Source: Campylobacteraceae bacterium (GTDB lineage Bacteria > Campylobacterota > Campylobacteria > Campylobacterales > BB28). Taken from it: 33,298 bases of DNA. Shown piece after piece: positions 8,343-16,134 of this stretch (positions within the stretch are counted from its first letter, which is position 1; each line of letters begins with the position of its first letter). The notes under the pieces are model-generated. The model was not told where the DNA came from. It saw only the letters and a list, made by a program, of their open reading frames with translations, and did no database searches. The DNA is taken from the NCBI GenBank assembly GCA_016744535.1, contig JADGEE010000026.1, positions 1-33,298 of the forward strand, given 5' to 3'. The translations under genes were made by a program, and so were the position numbers.

Positions 8343-8376
8343 GCTCATATATTAAGCTTATAAGGTAATAATTAGT

Positions 8377-10227
8377 ATGACAAATAGTGAAGTAAAAAAA
8401 GAGAGTATAGTTGAGTTAATGAAACTTATCTTTGTAGATAATAGTAATTTAAATAAATTTTTATATAAGAGTATTTTTAAATTTTTATCAAAAATAGATT
8501 TAGAGAGATTAACTATTAACAAAATATTTAATATCTCTGAAATATATCATAGTTTAGTCTCTGATACGATATTTTTTATTAATTCAAATTTTGAGATACA
8601 AAAAAGATTAGAAAAGACATCAATAGAGTTAGATGAGATAGATATAGAAAATTCTAAAAGTAATTTAAAAATAAAGTCTGTTTGTGAAAATTTTTTTAAA
8701 GGAGCATTAAATAGTAAATATTTTATAGAGTTTATAACTGATTTTTTACTTACAAATTTATCAACTCACGATAGTGAAAAGTTAAAAATAATTAGAGCTT
8801 TTTTTGAGACACATTTTATCGAAGAGAAAGGTGAAATTAACTTTGGAATTTTAAGAAAAAACTCCATTGAGAGAGCTAGATATTTAAATTTTATTGAAAA
8901 AGAGCAAAGAAGTATAGTAGATTTAAAAGAAAAAGTAGATGAATTTTTAGGAATTAAAAAAGAACAAGATGAAAAAGTATCAAAGCTTAAATCTGAAGTA
9001 GATAATTTAAAAGAGAGTTTAAATCCAATTGTCCAAAAGTTAAAGGAGAGTTTAGAAGCTAGAGAAAAGTTGATAAAAGATGAAGTTTTGACAACTTCAA
9101 AAGAGTATATGGCTATTTCAAATAGTATTAAAACTTTGAGTACCCAGCGAACAAAATTAAATTTAAATATTAAAAATGTAAATTCAAAATATGAGTTAGC
9201 CAAACAAAATATTAGTAATACTCTTAAAAATGAAGAAGATTATTTAAAACTTTTACCTGAAATGATAAAAACACAAGAGAATAAAATTAAAAATAATAAA
9301 ATAGAGTTAGATAATCACGAAGATGAATATATTAAAATAAAAGAGTTTATAGCAGAGAAATTAAATGATTTAAAACCAGATTTTGATTTTGACGCATTTA
9401 TAAAAAGTTTAAATAAAGTTGTAATAGAAAAAGAGTATTGTGATGCTTTAAAGAAAAAAAGAGATGAAAAAGAGCAAAGATACGCTGGTTTACCTAAAGA
9501 TGAACTTCAAAAATTAAAAGATGAAATATTTAAGAGTGAGGAGGAGGTAGAAAAATTAATTGTAGGAATTGTAAATCAAGCACTTAAGAATGATTTAAAT
9601 TTTCAAAAAATATCAAATGTTCATTTTATGAAAAATAATATAAAAATTATTCAAAAATATCTATTTGATTTTTTAAGAAAAGTTGTTAAAAATGCTGAAG
9701 ATTATTTAATTACTGGATTTGGAAATTTTATAATGAGAGAACAATTTCATTTTATATTTAAAATAGAATCTAAAAATTTATTAACTAAAGTTATGAATGA
9801 AAATAGTAATGCTGAATTATTCTTATCATATTATGATGGAAAGATAGAGGAGGATTTAACAGGAAAATATAAAAAGCCTGAGATTAATGATACAAAAAAT
9901 AAAATGTTAAGTCCTGCTAGAGTAATTTCTCAAGTCCAGCAATATAGAAACTATGTAAATTTTTTAACTAAAAAGAATTTAATTTTAAAAGAGTTAGTAG
10001 TTAAACTAAAGAGCTTAAAAGATAGTTTAGATAAGATTAAATCTAAAAAAGATATAGAGTTTAAAAAGATGGAAAAGGAGTATAAAGAAGTTTTTTCAGA
10101 GATAAAACTCAATAAACAACATAAAGAAAATTTTATTAATACTCAAAAAAATATAAAAGAGTTATTTGAAAATATTGAAGATATTATAGCTAAAACACTA
10201 CATAAAAAACGAACTAAGATAGAGTAA
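8377..10227 (+). CDS. Large coiled-coil protein of unknown function
   Basis: I do not recognise this 616-residue protein. It has no signal peptide and no membrane segment, so it is probably cytoplasmic. Residues 1-165 look globular and helical. Long heptad-like, K/E-rich stretches follow (about 172-335, then 350-400). A mixed segment at about 405-500 is less charged and contains ITGFGNFIMREQFHFIFKI and FLSYYDGK. A last coiled coil spans about 530-605. The overall plan (head, long coil, small middle domain, coil) recalls structural or SMC-like scaffolds, but I see no Walker A, Walker B or ABC signature, so an ATPase is not supported. ATG start with a weak ribosome site (AAGG at long spacing). 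It has its own candidate promoters and ends at a bidirectional hairpin. Base and codon use look like the neighbours', with no sign of recent transfer. Confidence 0.8.
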   Translation: MTNSEVKKESIVELMKLIFVDNSNLNKFLYKSIFKFLSKIDLERLTINKIFNISEIYHSLVSDTIFFINSNFEIQKRLEKTSIELDEIDIENSKSNLKIKSVCENFFKGALNSKYFIEFITDFLLTNLSTHDSEKLKIIRAFFETHFIEEKGEINFGILRKNSIERARYLNFIEKEQRSIVDLKEKVDEFLGIKKEQDEKVSKLKSEVDNLKESLNPIVQKLKESLEAREKLIKDEVLTTSKEYMAISNSIKTLSTQRTKLNLNIKNVNSKYELAKQNISNTLKNEEDYLKLLPEMIKTQENKIKNNKIELDNHEDEYIKIKEFIAEKLNDLKPDFDFDAFIKSLNKVVIEKEYCDALKKKRDEKEQRYAGLPKDELQKLKDEIFKSEEEVEKLIVGIVNQALKNDLNFQKISNVHFMKNNIKIIQKYLFDFLRKVVKNAEDYLITGFGNFIMREQFHFIFKIESKNLLTKVMNENSNAELFLSYYDGKIEEDLTGKYKKPEINDTKNKMLSPARVISQVQQYRNYVNFLTKKNLILKELVVKLKSLKDSLDKIKSKKDIEFKKMEKEYKEVFSEIKLNKQHKENFINTQKNIKELFENIEDIIAKTLHKKRTKIE

Positions 10228-10240
10228 ATTAAAAAATAAT

Positions 10241-10282
10241 AAAAGAGAAAAAGTTAATTACTCTTCGTAATTAATCTCTTTT
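10241..10282. terminator. Bidirectional hairpin between convergent genes
   Basis: TTAATTAC (10254-10261) pairs perfectly with GTAATTAA (10267-10274) around a TCTTC loop. Outside it AAAAGAGA (10241-10248) pairs with TCTCTTTT (10275-10282), with five unpaired bases on the left. The structure covers the last codons of the beta-propeller gene and can serve both strands. Confidence 0.5.
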
Positions 10283-13071
10283 AAAAATAGTTCACCTCCA
10301 GCAACATATAATCCATAATCTTTAGAATCACTTGTAAATATAATTCCTCTTTGATAATTATAGTTATAAGTTGTAGAATTACTATCAATTTTATCAATAG
10401 ACTTAATTTCTAAACCATCAACTTTATAAATATCTAAATAATTTTGATAACTATTTATCATAGGAGTATCTACAGTTGGTTCAGTCGTTACTGTTGGTTC
10501 AATTGGTTCAACACTAGTTTCACTAGTTGAATTACCTTCACTTACATTACTACTTTCAACACTTATATCTTCATCTGTATCACTATCAATATTATCATAA
10601 TATTCTATCTTTTCATTATAATTTAAATAGTACTTATCAAAATATTCACTTTTTTCACTCTCATTCATCTCTCTTGAGAGTGTTTGATTAATTGGAAGTG
10701 CAAAAAGAAAATCACTTGATCTGTATGTAAAAGCTTTGTGGTTATGTTCAGCTTCAGAATTTACTCTCCAATCTTCACCTATAGTTACTTTATCAGCTAA
10801 AAGTGGATTTGCAAAATCGCTTATATCAAAAAGTTCTAATTGAAGACCTTTTGTTCTTCCCTCTTCATCTGCATCTCTTCCAACTGATAAAATTCTATTT
10901 TCATCTATTGGATGGAAATATGATGAGTAACCTTCAATCTCAAGTTCTCCTATACTTTTAGGGTTAGCAGGGTCTGATAAATCAATTGTGTATAATGGAT
11001 CAGTTTGTCTAAATGTTACAATAAATCCTCTATCTCCTAAAAATCTAACGGCTTTAATAGTCTCACCCTCTTTTCCTAAGCCTTCTAATTTTCCAATATT
11101 ATTTAAACCATCCTCATTCTCTTCAATGGTAGTTATCATATTATCAGTGTCATTTCTCCAAGACCAACCACTTGTAGTTGCTACTCTTAAAATATCATTA
11201 TGTTCACTTAAACTAAATTGGTTTAATATATGTCCATCAGCAAAAGATTTACCGTTATAACTTAATTTATCTTCAATTGAAAATTTATAAATCGATGTTC
11301 TTTCTTGATAATCATTCCAGCCAAAATAGATTGGATACTCATTTGTGGTTACATAAAGAGCCTTATTATTTGCATAAATTGTAGAACTTCCACCAACAAT
11401 AGAAATACTCTCCTGTTTTGAAATATCATCTAATTCAAATGAAGTTATTGAAGTTATAAAACTTGCTTGGTCAAATTTTGATGGTGCATAAAGGCTCTCA
11501 CCTGTAATTAATTCTCTTGAAGTTTCATTCAAATTATCATTAATTGATGGACTTATATTAAGTGCTTTTTGTTGAGGATTTTCATAATCTAACTTATAGT
11601 ATTTTCCATCTTCATTTTTAGTATAGTTGTAACAATATTTACTATAATCTTCATATGGATATGGCTCAATTGCAATTGATGATTCAGGGCGTGGTTCTTC
11701 TGCTATATCTGAATCAACGCTAACTGTTGTAGCTGTTACTGCAATTTCATCTCTATTAACTGGTGCAGGTGTTAGTGCAGTTTCTGTAATCATTACTCCT
11801 ACTTCTACTCCTGTTGTTGGTTCTTCAGGATAAATTACATCTTTATTATCATAAACATACTCTTCACACTCTACATAAACTTTAGGATATTCAACTTCAA
11901 TATATGGCATATATTTTGTAACTAAATAGAGTTTAGAGTTTGCCACTCTACTATCAACTATATTCCCATCAATACTATATTCATTAACTTTTTGAATATC
12001 TTCTAAATTTGATACATTATAGACTTCTATTTTACTTTTTTCACTCCATATATTAGAAGTAGTACTCTCCCAAATTCCCCAAAAACTATTATTATATGGA
12101 TAAATTACAATTAATTTATCATCTATTAAGTATAATTCATTTGGTTTTGATTCAAGTTTGATTGATGTTAAATATTTATTTTCTCCTGCTAAAATTCTTT
12201 CAAAAGTATTTACATAAATTTCTGTATTATCCCAATTTGAAGGTAGATAAAATATGTTTTCACCATCGTGTTTAACAATATCAGCTTCATCAACTCCATC
12301 TTCTTGTAAGTTTGTTGTAGTTGCATTATCAACTTTTACACTATTTTCTCCATTTGTAGATGTATCAGCTTCAGCTATTGGCATAGCTGTTGGAACTGCC
12401 ATACCCTCATCTGTAACACCTCCTACATATATTGGATAAATATTTTGATTAGTTCTATAATTTTTATTGTAATTAATCATCGCCTCTAAATACTCATTCA
12501 TCTTTTCATTTGAATCAAAATTTGTTAATTTTGATTCTTCATCAGATAGATAAATACTTTGGTGGCCATCGGAATTTATCCAAAAACCATCACCTGAGCC
12601 TATTACATCAATTTTAGGGAAACTATCATCGTTATCACTTCCACCAAATTTACTCCAACTTGAATTGTTAAACTTCCAAACACTGTGAACATTTTCAAAC
12701 ATCTTTGGAGAAATTGCACTATTAACTGGTAAAGATATTAAATTCCAACCATCATTTAAGTTAATTTTATCGACTCTATTTAAAATTTCAATATCTTCAT
12801 CTTTATTAAGAATTACATTATTAATATTCAATTGTATATCACTATCAGAGTGTGCCCAAACTCCATCTGTTGGTTTTATATCTCCAGTATCTTTAAACTC
12901 TTCATCGTAAATCCAAATTTTTGTTATATTTTTATTATTTTGAATTAAATTATCTACTGTTGTAGCAGTAGAGAGACCAATTAAATTCCAACCCTCTTTT
13001 AAATTAACTAACTCTGCACTAAGTGTTGTTGCAATTAATGCACTACTTAAAAGTAACTTTATACTTCTCAT
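10258..13071 (-). CDS. Secreted beta-propeller protein with N-terminal GWNL repeats
   Basis: A 937-residue exported protein. A signal peptide (about 1-19, ending TLSA) is followed by two related modules of about 80 residues: LKEGWNLIGL (24-33) and LNDGWNLISLP (105-115), each closing with a GxWxxSD segment (GVWAHSDS at 70-77, GFWINSDG at 162-169). From about residue 250 the motif TTNLQEDGVDEADIVKHDG marks the Pfam Beta_propel family of secreted propeller proteins, whose function is unknown. Two low-complexity linkers interrupt the propeller: one rich in T, V, E and P between about residues 415 and 465, the other SxETSVEPIEPTVTTEP-like near the C-terminus. The ATG start has AAGGAA upstream. No secretion or sorting gene is adjacent; the DASS symporter gene is divergent. 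Surface or periplasmic location is inferred from the signal peptide only. Confidence 0.85.
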   Translation of the reverse strand: MRSIKLLLSSALIATTLSAELVNLKEGWNLIGLSTATTVDNLIQNNKNITKIWIYDEEFKDTGDIKPTDGVWAHSDSDIQLNINNVILNKDEDIEILNRVDKINLNDGWNLISLPVNSAISPKMFENVHSVWKFNNSSWSKFGGSDNDDSFPKIDVIGSGDGFWINSDGHQSIYLSDEESKLTNFDSNEKMNEYLEAMINYNKNYRTNQNIYPIYVGGVTDEGMAVPTAMPIAEADTSTNGENSVKVDNATTTNLQEDGVDEADIVKHDGENIFYLPSNWDNTEIYVNTFERILAGENKYLTSIKLESKPNELYLIDDKLIVIYPYNNSFWGIWESTTSNIWSEKSKIEVYNVSNLEDIQKVNEYSIDGNIVDSRVANSKLYLVTKYMPYIEVEYPKVYVECEEYVYDNKDVIYPEEPTTGVEVGVMITETALTPAPVNRDEIAVTATTVSVDSDIAEEPRPESSIAIEPYPYEDYSKYCYNYTKNEDGKYYKLDYENPQQKALNISPSINDNLNETSRELITGESLYAPSKFDQASFITSITSFELDDISKQESISIVGGSSTIYANNKALYVTTNEYPIYFGWNDYQERTSIYKFSIEDKLSYNGKSFADGHILNQFSLSEHNDILRVATTSGWSWRNDTDNMITTIEENEDGLNNIGKLEGLGKEGETIKAVRFLGDRGFIVTFRQTDPLYTIDLSDPANPKSIGELEIEGYSSYFHPIDENRILSVGRDADEEGRTKGLQLELFDISDFANPLLADKVTIGEDWRVNSEAEHNHKAFTYRSSDFLFALPINQTLSREMNESEKSEYFDKYYLNYNEKIEYYDNIDSDTDEDISVESSNVSEGNSTSETSVEPIEPTVTTEPTVDTPMINSYQNYLDIYKVDGLEIKSIDKIDSNSTTYNYNYQRGIIFTSDSKDYGLYVAGGELFLKEINYEE

Positions 13072-13099
13072 AATATTTCCTTTTTTAATTATTTTTCTA

Positions 13100-13105
13100 A
13101 TTATA
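13100..13105 (-). promoter_or_regulatory. Candidate -10 box for the beta-propeller gene
   Basis: TATAAT on the minus strand, 28 bases upstream of the start codon; no -35 seen. Confidence 0.4.
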
Positions 13106-13151
13106 AAATTAAATTGTGCTGTTTGTGTGCTAAAAAAAGATGATTTGATTG

Positions 13152-13166
13152 AAATCGTTATGATTT
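13152..13166. promoter_or_regulatory. Inverted repeat in front of the DASS symporter gene
   Basis: AAATC-GTTAT-GATTT, five paired bases around a five-base loop, just upstream of the candidate -10 at 13172-13177 (TAAAAT). It could be an operator; an overlapping TTGAT-N4-ATCGT is only a partial match to an FNR box. Confidence 0.25.
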
Positions 13167-13171
13167 TATAT

Positions 13172-13177
13172 TAAAAT
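13172..13177 (+). promoter_or_regulatory. Candidate -10 box for the DASS symporter gene
   Basis: TAAAAT 31 bases upstream of the start codon, in the same local context (followed by AGC) as other candidate promoters here. Confidence 0.4.
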
Positions 13178-13208
13178 AGCACCACTTTTTATTATACGAA
13201 GGAATTAA

Positions 13209-14540
13209 ATGAAGAAACTCTTTATCGCTTTGATAATTGGAATTTTTATTACACTTATTTCAACTTTAGGGTTTAACACTCAACACTCAATGCTTTTAGG
13301 TATTGTCGCATTTTTAGTTACTCTTTGGACAAATGAAGCAATACCTATGGGGGTTGTGTCACTTCTACCTTTGATGCTATTTCCAATTTTTGAAATAATA
13401 AAGTTTAAAGAGGCTACAAGTAACTATTCAAAGCCAATTATATTTCTATTTATAGGTGGTTTTTTACTGGCAATGGCTATTGAAAAAATTGGTTTACATA
13501 AAATTATTGCAAATAAATTACTATCTGTTTTTCCATCAACTCCAAGAGGGATAATTTATTCACTTGCAATTACTTCAGCTGTTATGAGTGCTTTTTTATC
13601 AAATACTACAATTACACTTATGTTAGCACCTATTGCACTATTCCTAACTGAAAATATGAAATTAAAAATTAGATTTTTATTAGCAGTTGCTTATGGGGCA
13701 AGTGTTGGTGGAATTATGACTCCAATTGGAACACCTCCAAATTTAATCTATTTAGGTTTTATGAGTGAACACGGAGGAAGTCCTATAACTTTTGTAAATT
13801 GGATATATTTAACTCTACCTTTAGCAGCTTCTATGTTAGCCATTGTGCCTTATATATTATCAATGGGAGTTACAAAAGAGGAAGTAGGTCATAATAAAGA
13901 GACTTTTCATATTAATGCAGTGCAAAAGAGATTTATCTATATTTTACTTGCTTTAGTTGTAGTATTACTCATAAACTCACCAATAAAGCCGTATTATAGT
14001 GGCTTAGGATTAAATGAAAAAATGATTCTTTTAGGTTTTGGTTTAATTACATTTGCTCCTAAAATTGGTGTTTTAGAGTGGGATGATTTTAAAAAGTTTC
14101 CTTATGAAATATTATTTTTATTTGGTGCAGGTTTTACAATAGCTATGGCATTTATGAAAACAGGATTAGCCGTTGAGATTACAAATTACTTAAATACTTT
14201 TGGAGATTTACCACTTTTTGGAATACTCTTTTTGATTGCTATTTTTGTAAGTTTTTCAACTGAAATTACAAGTAATACAGCCCTAACTTCTATTGCAATG
14301 CCCGTATTTTTTGAATTTTCAAGAGTAAATGGGTTAAATCAAGAGATAGTAATGCTAACAGCAACACTGGCTGCAAGTTACGCCTTTATGTTACCAATTG
14401 CAACTCCACCTAATGCAATTGTTATGTCATTTAGAATAATTAAAATTAAACAGATGGCACAAATTGGATTTTTTATTAATATGATAGGTGCTTTTTTACT
14501 TGCATTTACAGCTTATTTCTTTTGGGGATATATGTTGTAA
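13209..14540 (+). CDS. DASS/SLC13 family sodium:anion symporter
   Basis: A 443-residue integral membrane protein with about eleven hydrophobic segments. It carries the two inverted-repeat signatures of the divalent anion:sodium symporters: SNT at 131-133 with TPPN at 175-178, and SNT at 355-357 with TPPN at 399-402. These hairpin tips bind sodium and the substrate carboxylate in VcINDY-type carriers. C4-dicarboxylates such as succinate, malate or fumarate are the usual bacterial substrates, but sulfate, tartrate or citrate cannot be excluded from sequence. ATG start with GAAGGAA upstream. It is divergent from the beta-propeller gene and convergent with the Mur ligase gene, so it is a single-gene unit. 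Confidence 0.92.
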   Translation: MKKLFIALIIGIFITLISTLGFNTQHSMLLGIVAFLVTLWTNEAIPMGVVSLLPLMLFPIFEIIKFKEATSNYSKPIIFLFIGGFLLAMAIEKIGLHKIIANKLLSVFPSTPRGIIYSLAITSAVMSAFLSNTTITLMLAPIALFLTENMKLKIRFLLAVAYGASVGGIMTPIGTPPNLIYLGFMSEHGGSPITFVNWIYLTLPLAASMLAIVPYILSMGVTKEEVGHNKETFHINAVQKRFIYILLALVVVLLINSPIKPYYSGLGLNEKMILLGFGLITFAPKIGVLEWDDFKKFPYEILFLFGAGFTIAMAFMKTGLAVEITNYLNTFGDLPLFGILFLIAIFVSFSTEITSNTALTSIAMPVFFEFSRVNGLNQEIVMLTATLAASYAFMLPIATPPNAIVMSFRIIKIKQMAQIGFFINMIGAFLLAFTAYFFWGYML

Positions 14541-14557
14541 AATTATATAAAATATAA

Positions 14558-14615
14558 AAATGTAAGAAAGAAAATTAGAAATATTTGATTTTATCTCTCC
14601 TTTCATATTTTTTTT
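14558..14615. terminator. Possible bidirectional terminator after the symporter gene
   Basis: AAATGT-(AA)-GAAAG (14558-14570) can pair with CTTTC-ATATTT (14600-14610), followed by a T run; an inner AAAAT/ATTTT pair shortens the long loop. It is AT-rich, so support is modest. Confidence 0.35.
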
Positions 14616-14619
14616 AAAT

Positions 14620-16068
14620 TTAAATATAATTAGGTGCGTCATTTGCAAATAGAATTAAATCACCTGAATTTGTTGTAATTTTAAGTGTATCTTGTAATTT
14701 TGTTTTATCTTTTAATAAAATTCTTTTAGTTTTGTGTATATTTTTAGCAAGTATATCAGCATTTATGTTACCTGTAATTACAACTATATCAAAGTTTTCA
14801 TCAATTGCTTCTGCTAAAGTTATATTATCTTCTTCGGTACTTTCAACAATTCCAGGGGTTATAATTATTTTTTTACCATTATTATAATTTTTACACAACT
14901 TAATAGCACCTAACATTCCCTCTAAATTTCCATTGAAGCTATCATCTATAATAATTTTTCCGCCAACTTCCATTTTTGATAATCTATGTTTAATACTTTG
15001 AAGTTTTGCTACTCTATTTTGAATCTCTTTCAAAGAAAGCCCTAATTCTTTTGCTACAAAAATACCAGCAGAGATATTTATATAATTAAATTCTCCCAAT
15101 ATAGGGGCATTAAAGTAATATAATTTGTTATTAAATTCTAAATTAAAATTAATTCCATCTAAGTTTGATTTAATTTTACTTATATTTTCAGGAAATTTTA
15201 TAAGATTTAGATTATCATTTTTAACTTCTATTTCATTAAAAACAAAAGCTTTTTTAAGTCTATGGCTATCTAATATCTCTAATTTTGTAGCAATAATATT
15301 CTCTAGCGTCTTAAAATATTCAATATGTTGTCTCCCAATTTTGCCAACAACTACATATTCTGGATTTAAAAATTTTACAATTGCTTTAATATCACCTCTC
15401 TCTCTAGCCCCAGCTTCAACAATATATATATCAACTTTGTTAGTTAAATTTTCATTTATATCTTTTATAATTCCATTTATAGTATTTACACTTCTAGGCG
15501 TTGCGTGTATTCTATATTTTTCATTTAAAATTTGAGCTAAAAAGTTTTTGATACTAGTTTTACCATAACTTGCTGTAATTGCAATAATTATTAAATTTTT
15601 ATTCTCTTTTAATTTCTTTTTTGCAGAGCGTTTAAAGTGTCTCATTATCAGTCTCTCAAAAAGATCTGTAGCAATTAGACTAAAAAATAGAGGTATAAAG
15701 ACTCCAAATATTTTACAATTTATTGTATTCAAACATAAAATATTTTGAAAAATTGTCACAAAAATTAAAATTACAAAAAACCTTTTGACTCGTGAAGTAA
15801 ATACTAATTTTTTATCTATATTTTTATTCCACATAAATATCGCAGGAATAAATGCAAAATAGAAATATATCCAAAAGAAATTGGCAGTAAAATGATAAAA
15901 TACATAAGGGATTAAGAGATAAAATATATGCCACTTTGGCTTTGTATGTTTTAATATAACTCTCTCAATTTTATAGTTATACCATTGAAGATTTGTAATT
16001 AGATAGAAACCTAATGTAACTACAAAAATAATATGTGAAAAGAAATTAAAAACTGTAACTGCATCCAA
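14620..16068 (-). CDS. murF: Membrane-anchored MurF-type Mur ligase
   Basis: A 482-residue protein in two parts. Residues 1-140 hold about four hydrophobic segments. From about 158 there is an ATP-dependent Mur ligase: the P-loop is TASYGKTS (165-172, with GKTS in place of GKTT), and the central domain includes YIVEAGARERGDI and DDSFNGNLEGML, the latter matching the DDSYNANP motif of MurF. MurF adds D-Ala-D-Ala to the UDP-MurNAc-tripeptide. I recall that Campylobacterota MurF proteins carry such an N-terminal membrane extension, while most bacterial MurF are soluble. The start is TTG with AAAGGAG eight bases upstream; an ATG two bases inside is out of frame. It lies 66 bases downstream of clpB on the same strand. 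An uncharacterised Mur-ligase paralogue is the alternative. Confidence 0.78.
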   Translation of the reverse strand: MDAVTVFNFFSHIIFVVTLGFYLITNLQWYNYKIERVILKHTKPKWHIFYLLIPYVFYHFTANFFWIYFYFAFIPAIFMWNKNIDKKLVFTSRVKRFFVILIFVTIFQNILCLNTINCKIFGVFIPLFFSLIATDLFERLIMRHFKRSAKKKLKENKNLIIIAITASYGKTSIKNFLAQILNEKYRIHATPRSVNTINGIIKDINENLTNKVDIYIVEAGARERGDIKAIVKFLNPEYVVVGKIGRQHIEYFKTLENIIATKLEILDSHRLKKAFVFNEIEVKNDNLNLIKFPENISKIKSNLDGINFNLEFNNKLYYFNAPILGEFNYINISAGIFVAKELGLSLKEIQNRVAKLQSIKHRLSKMEVGGKIIIDDSFNGNLEGMLGAIKLCKNYNNGKKIIITPGIVESTEEDNITLAEAIDENFDIVVITGNINADILAKNIHKTKRILLKDKTKLQDTLKITTNSGDLILFANDAPNYI

Positions 16069-16134
16069 AATGAAACTCCTTTAATTTATTTAACTTCTTT
16101 TAAGATTAACTAATAAAATAACTTATTGTAGTGA

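Noticed and set aside
8766-9203. 145-codon minus-strand reading frame
   Set aside because: It is the shadow of the coiled-coil gene: F/S/L-rich composition arises from antisense of K/E/L-rich codons.
8377-10227. SMC/RecN-like ATPase or defence protein
   Set aside because: No Walker A, ABC signature or Walker B is visible in the coiled-coil protein, and no partner gene of a known defence system is adjacent.
13145-13158. FNR box upstream of the DASS symporter gene
   Set aside because: TTGAT-N4-ATCGT matches only three of five bases in the second half-site; kept only as a remark.
15125-15535. 136-codon plus-strand reading frame
   Set aside because: It is antisense to the Mur ligase gene with no start signals and no recognisable motif.
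16069-16134. Terminator between clpB and the Mur ligase gene
   Set aside because: No convincing hairpin followed by T residues on the minus strand; read-through from clpB remains possible.
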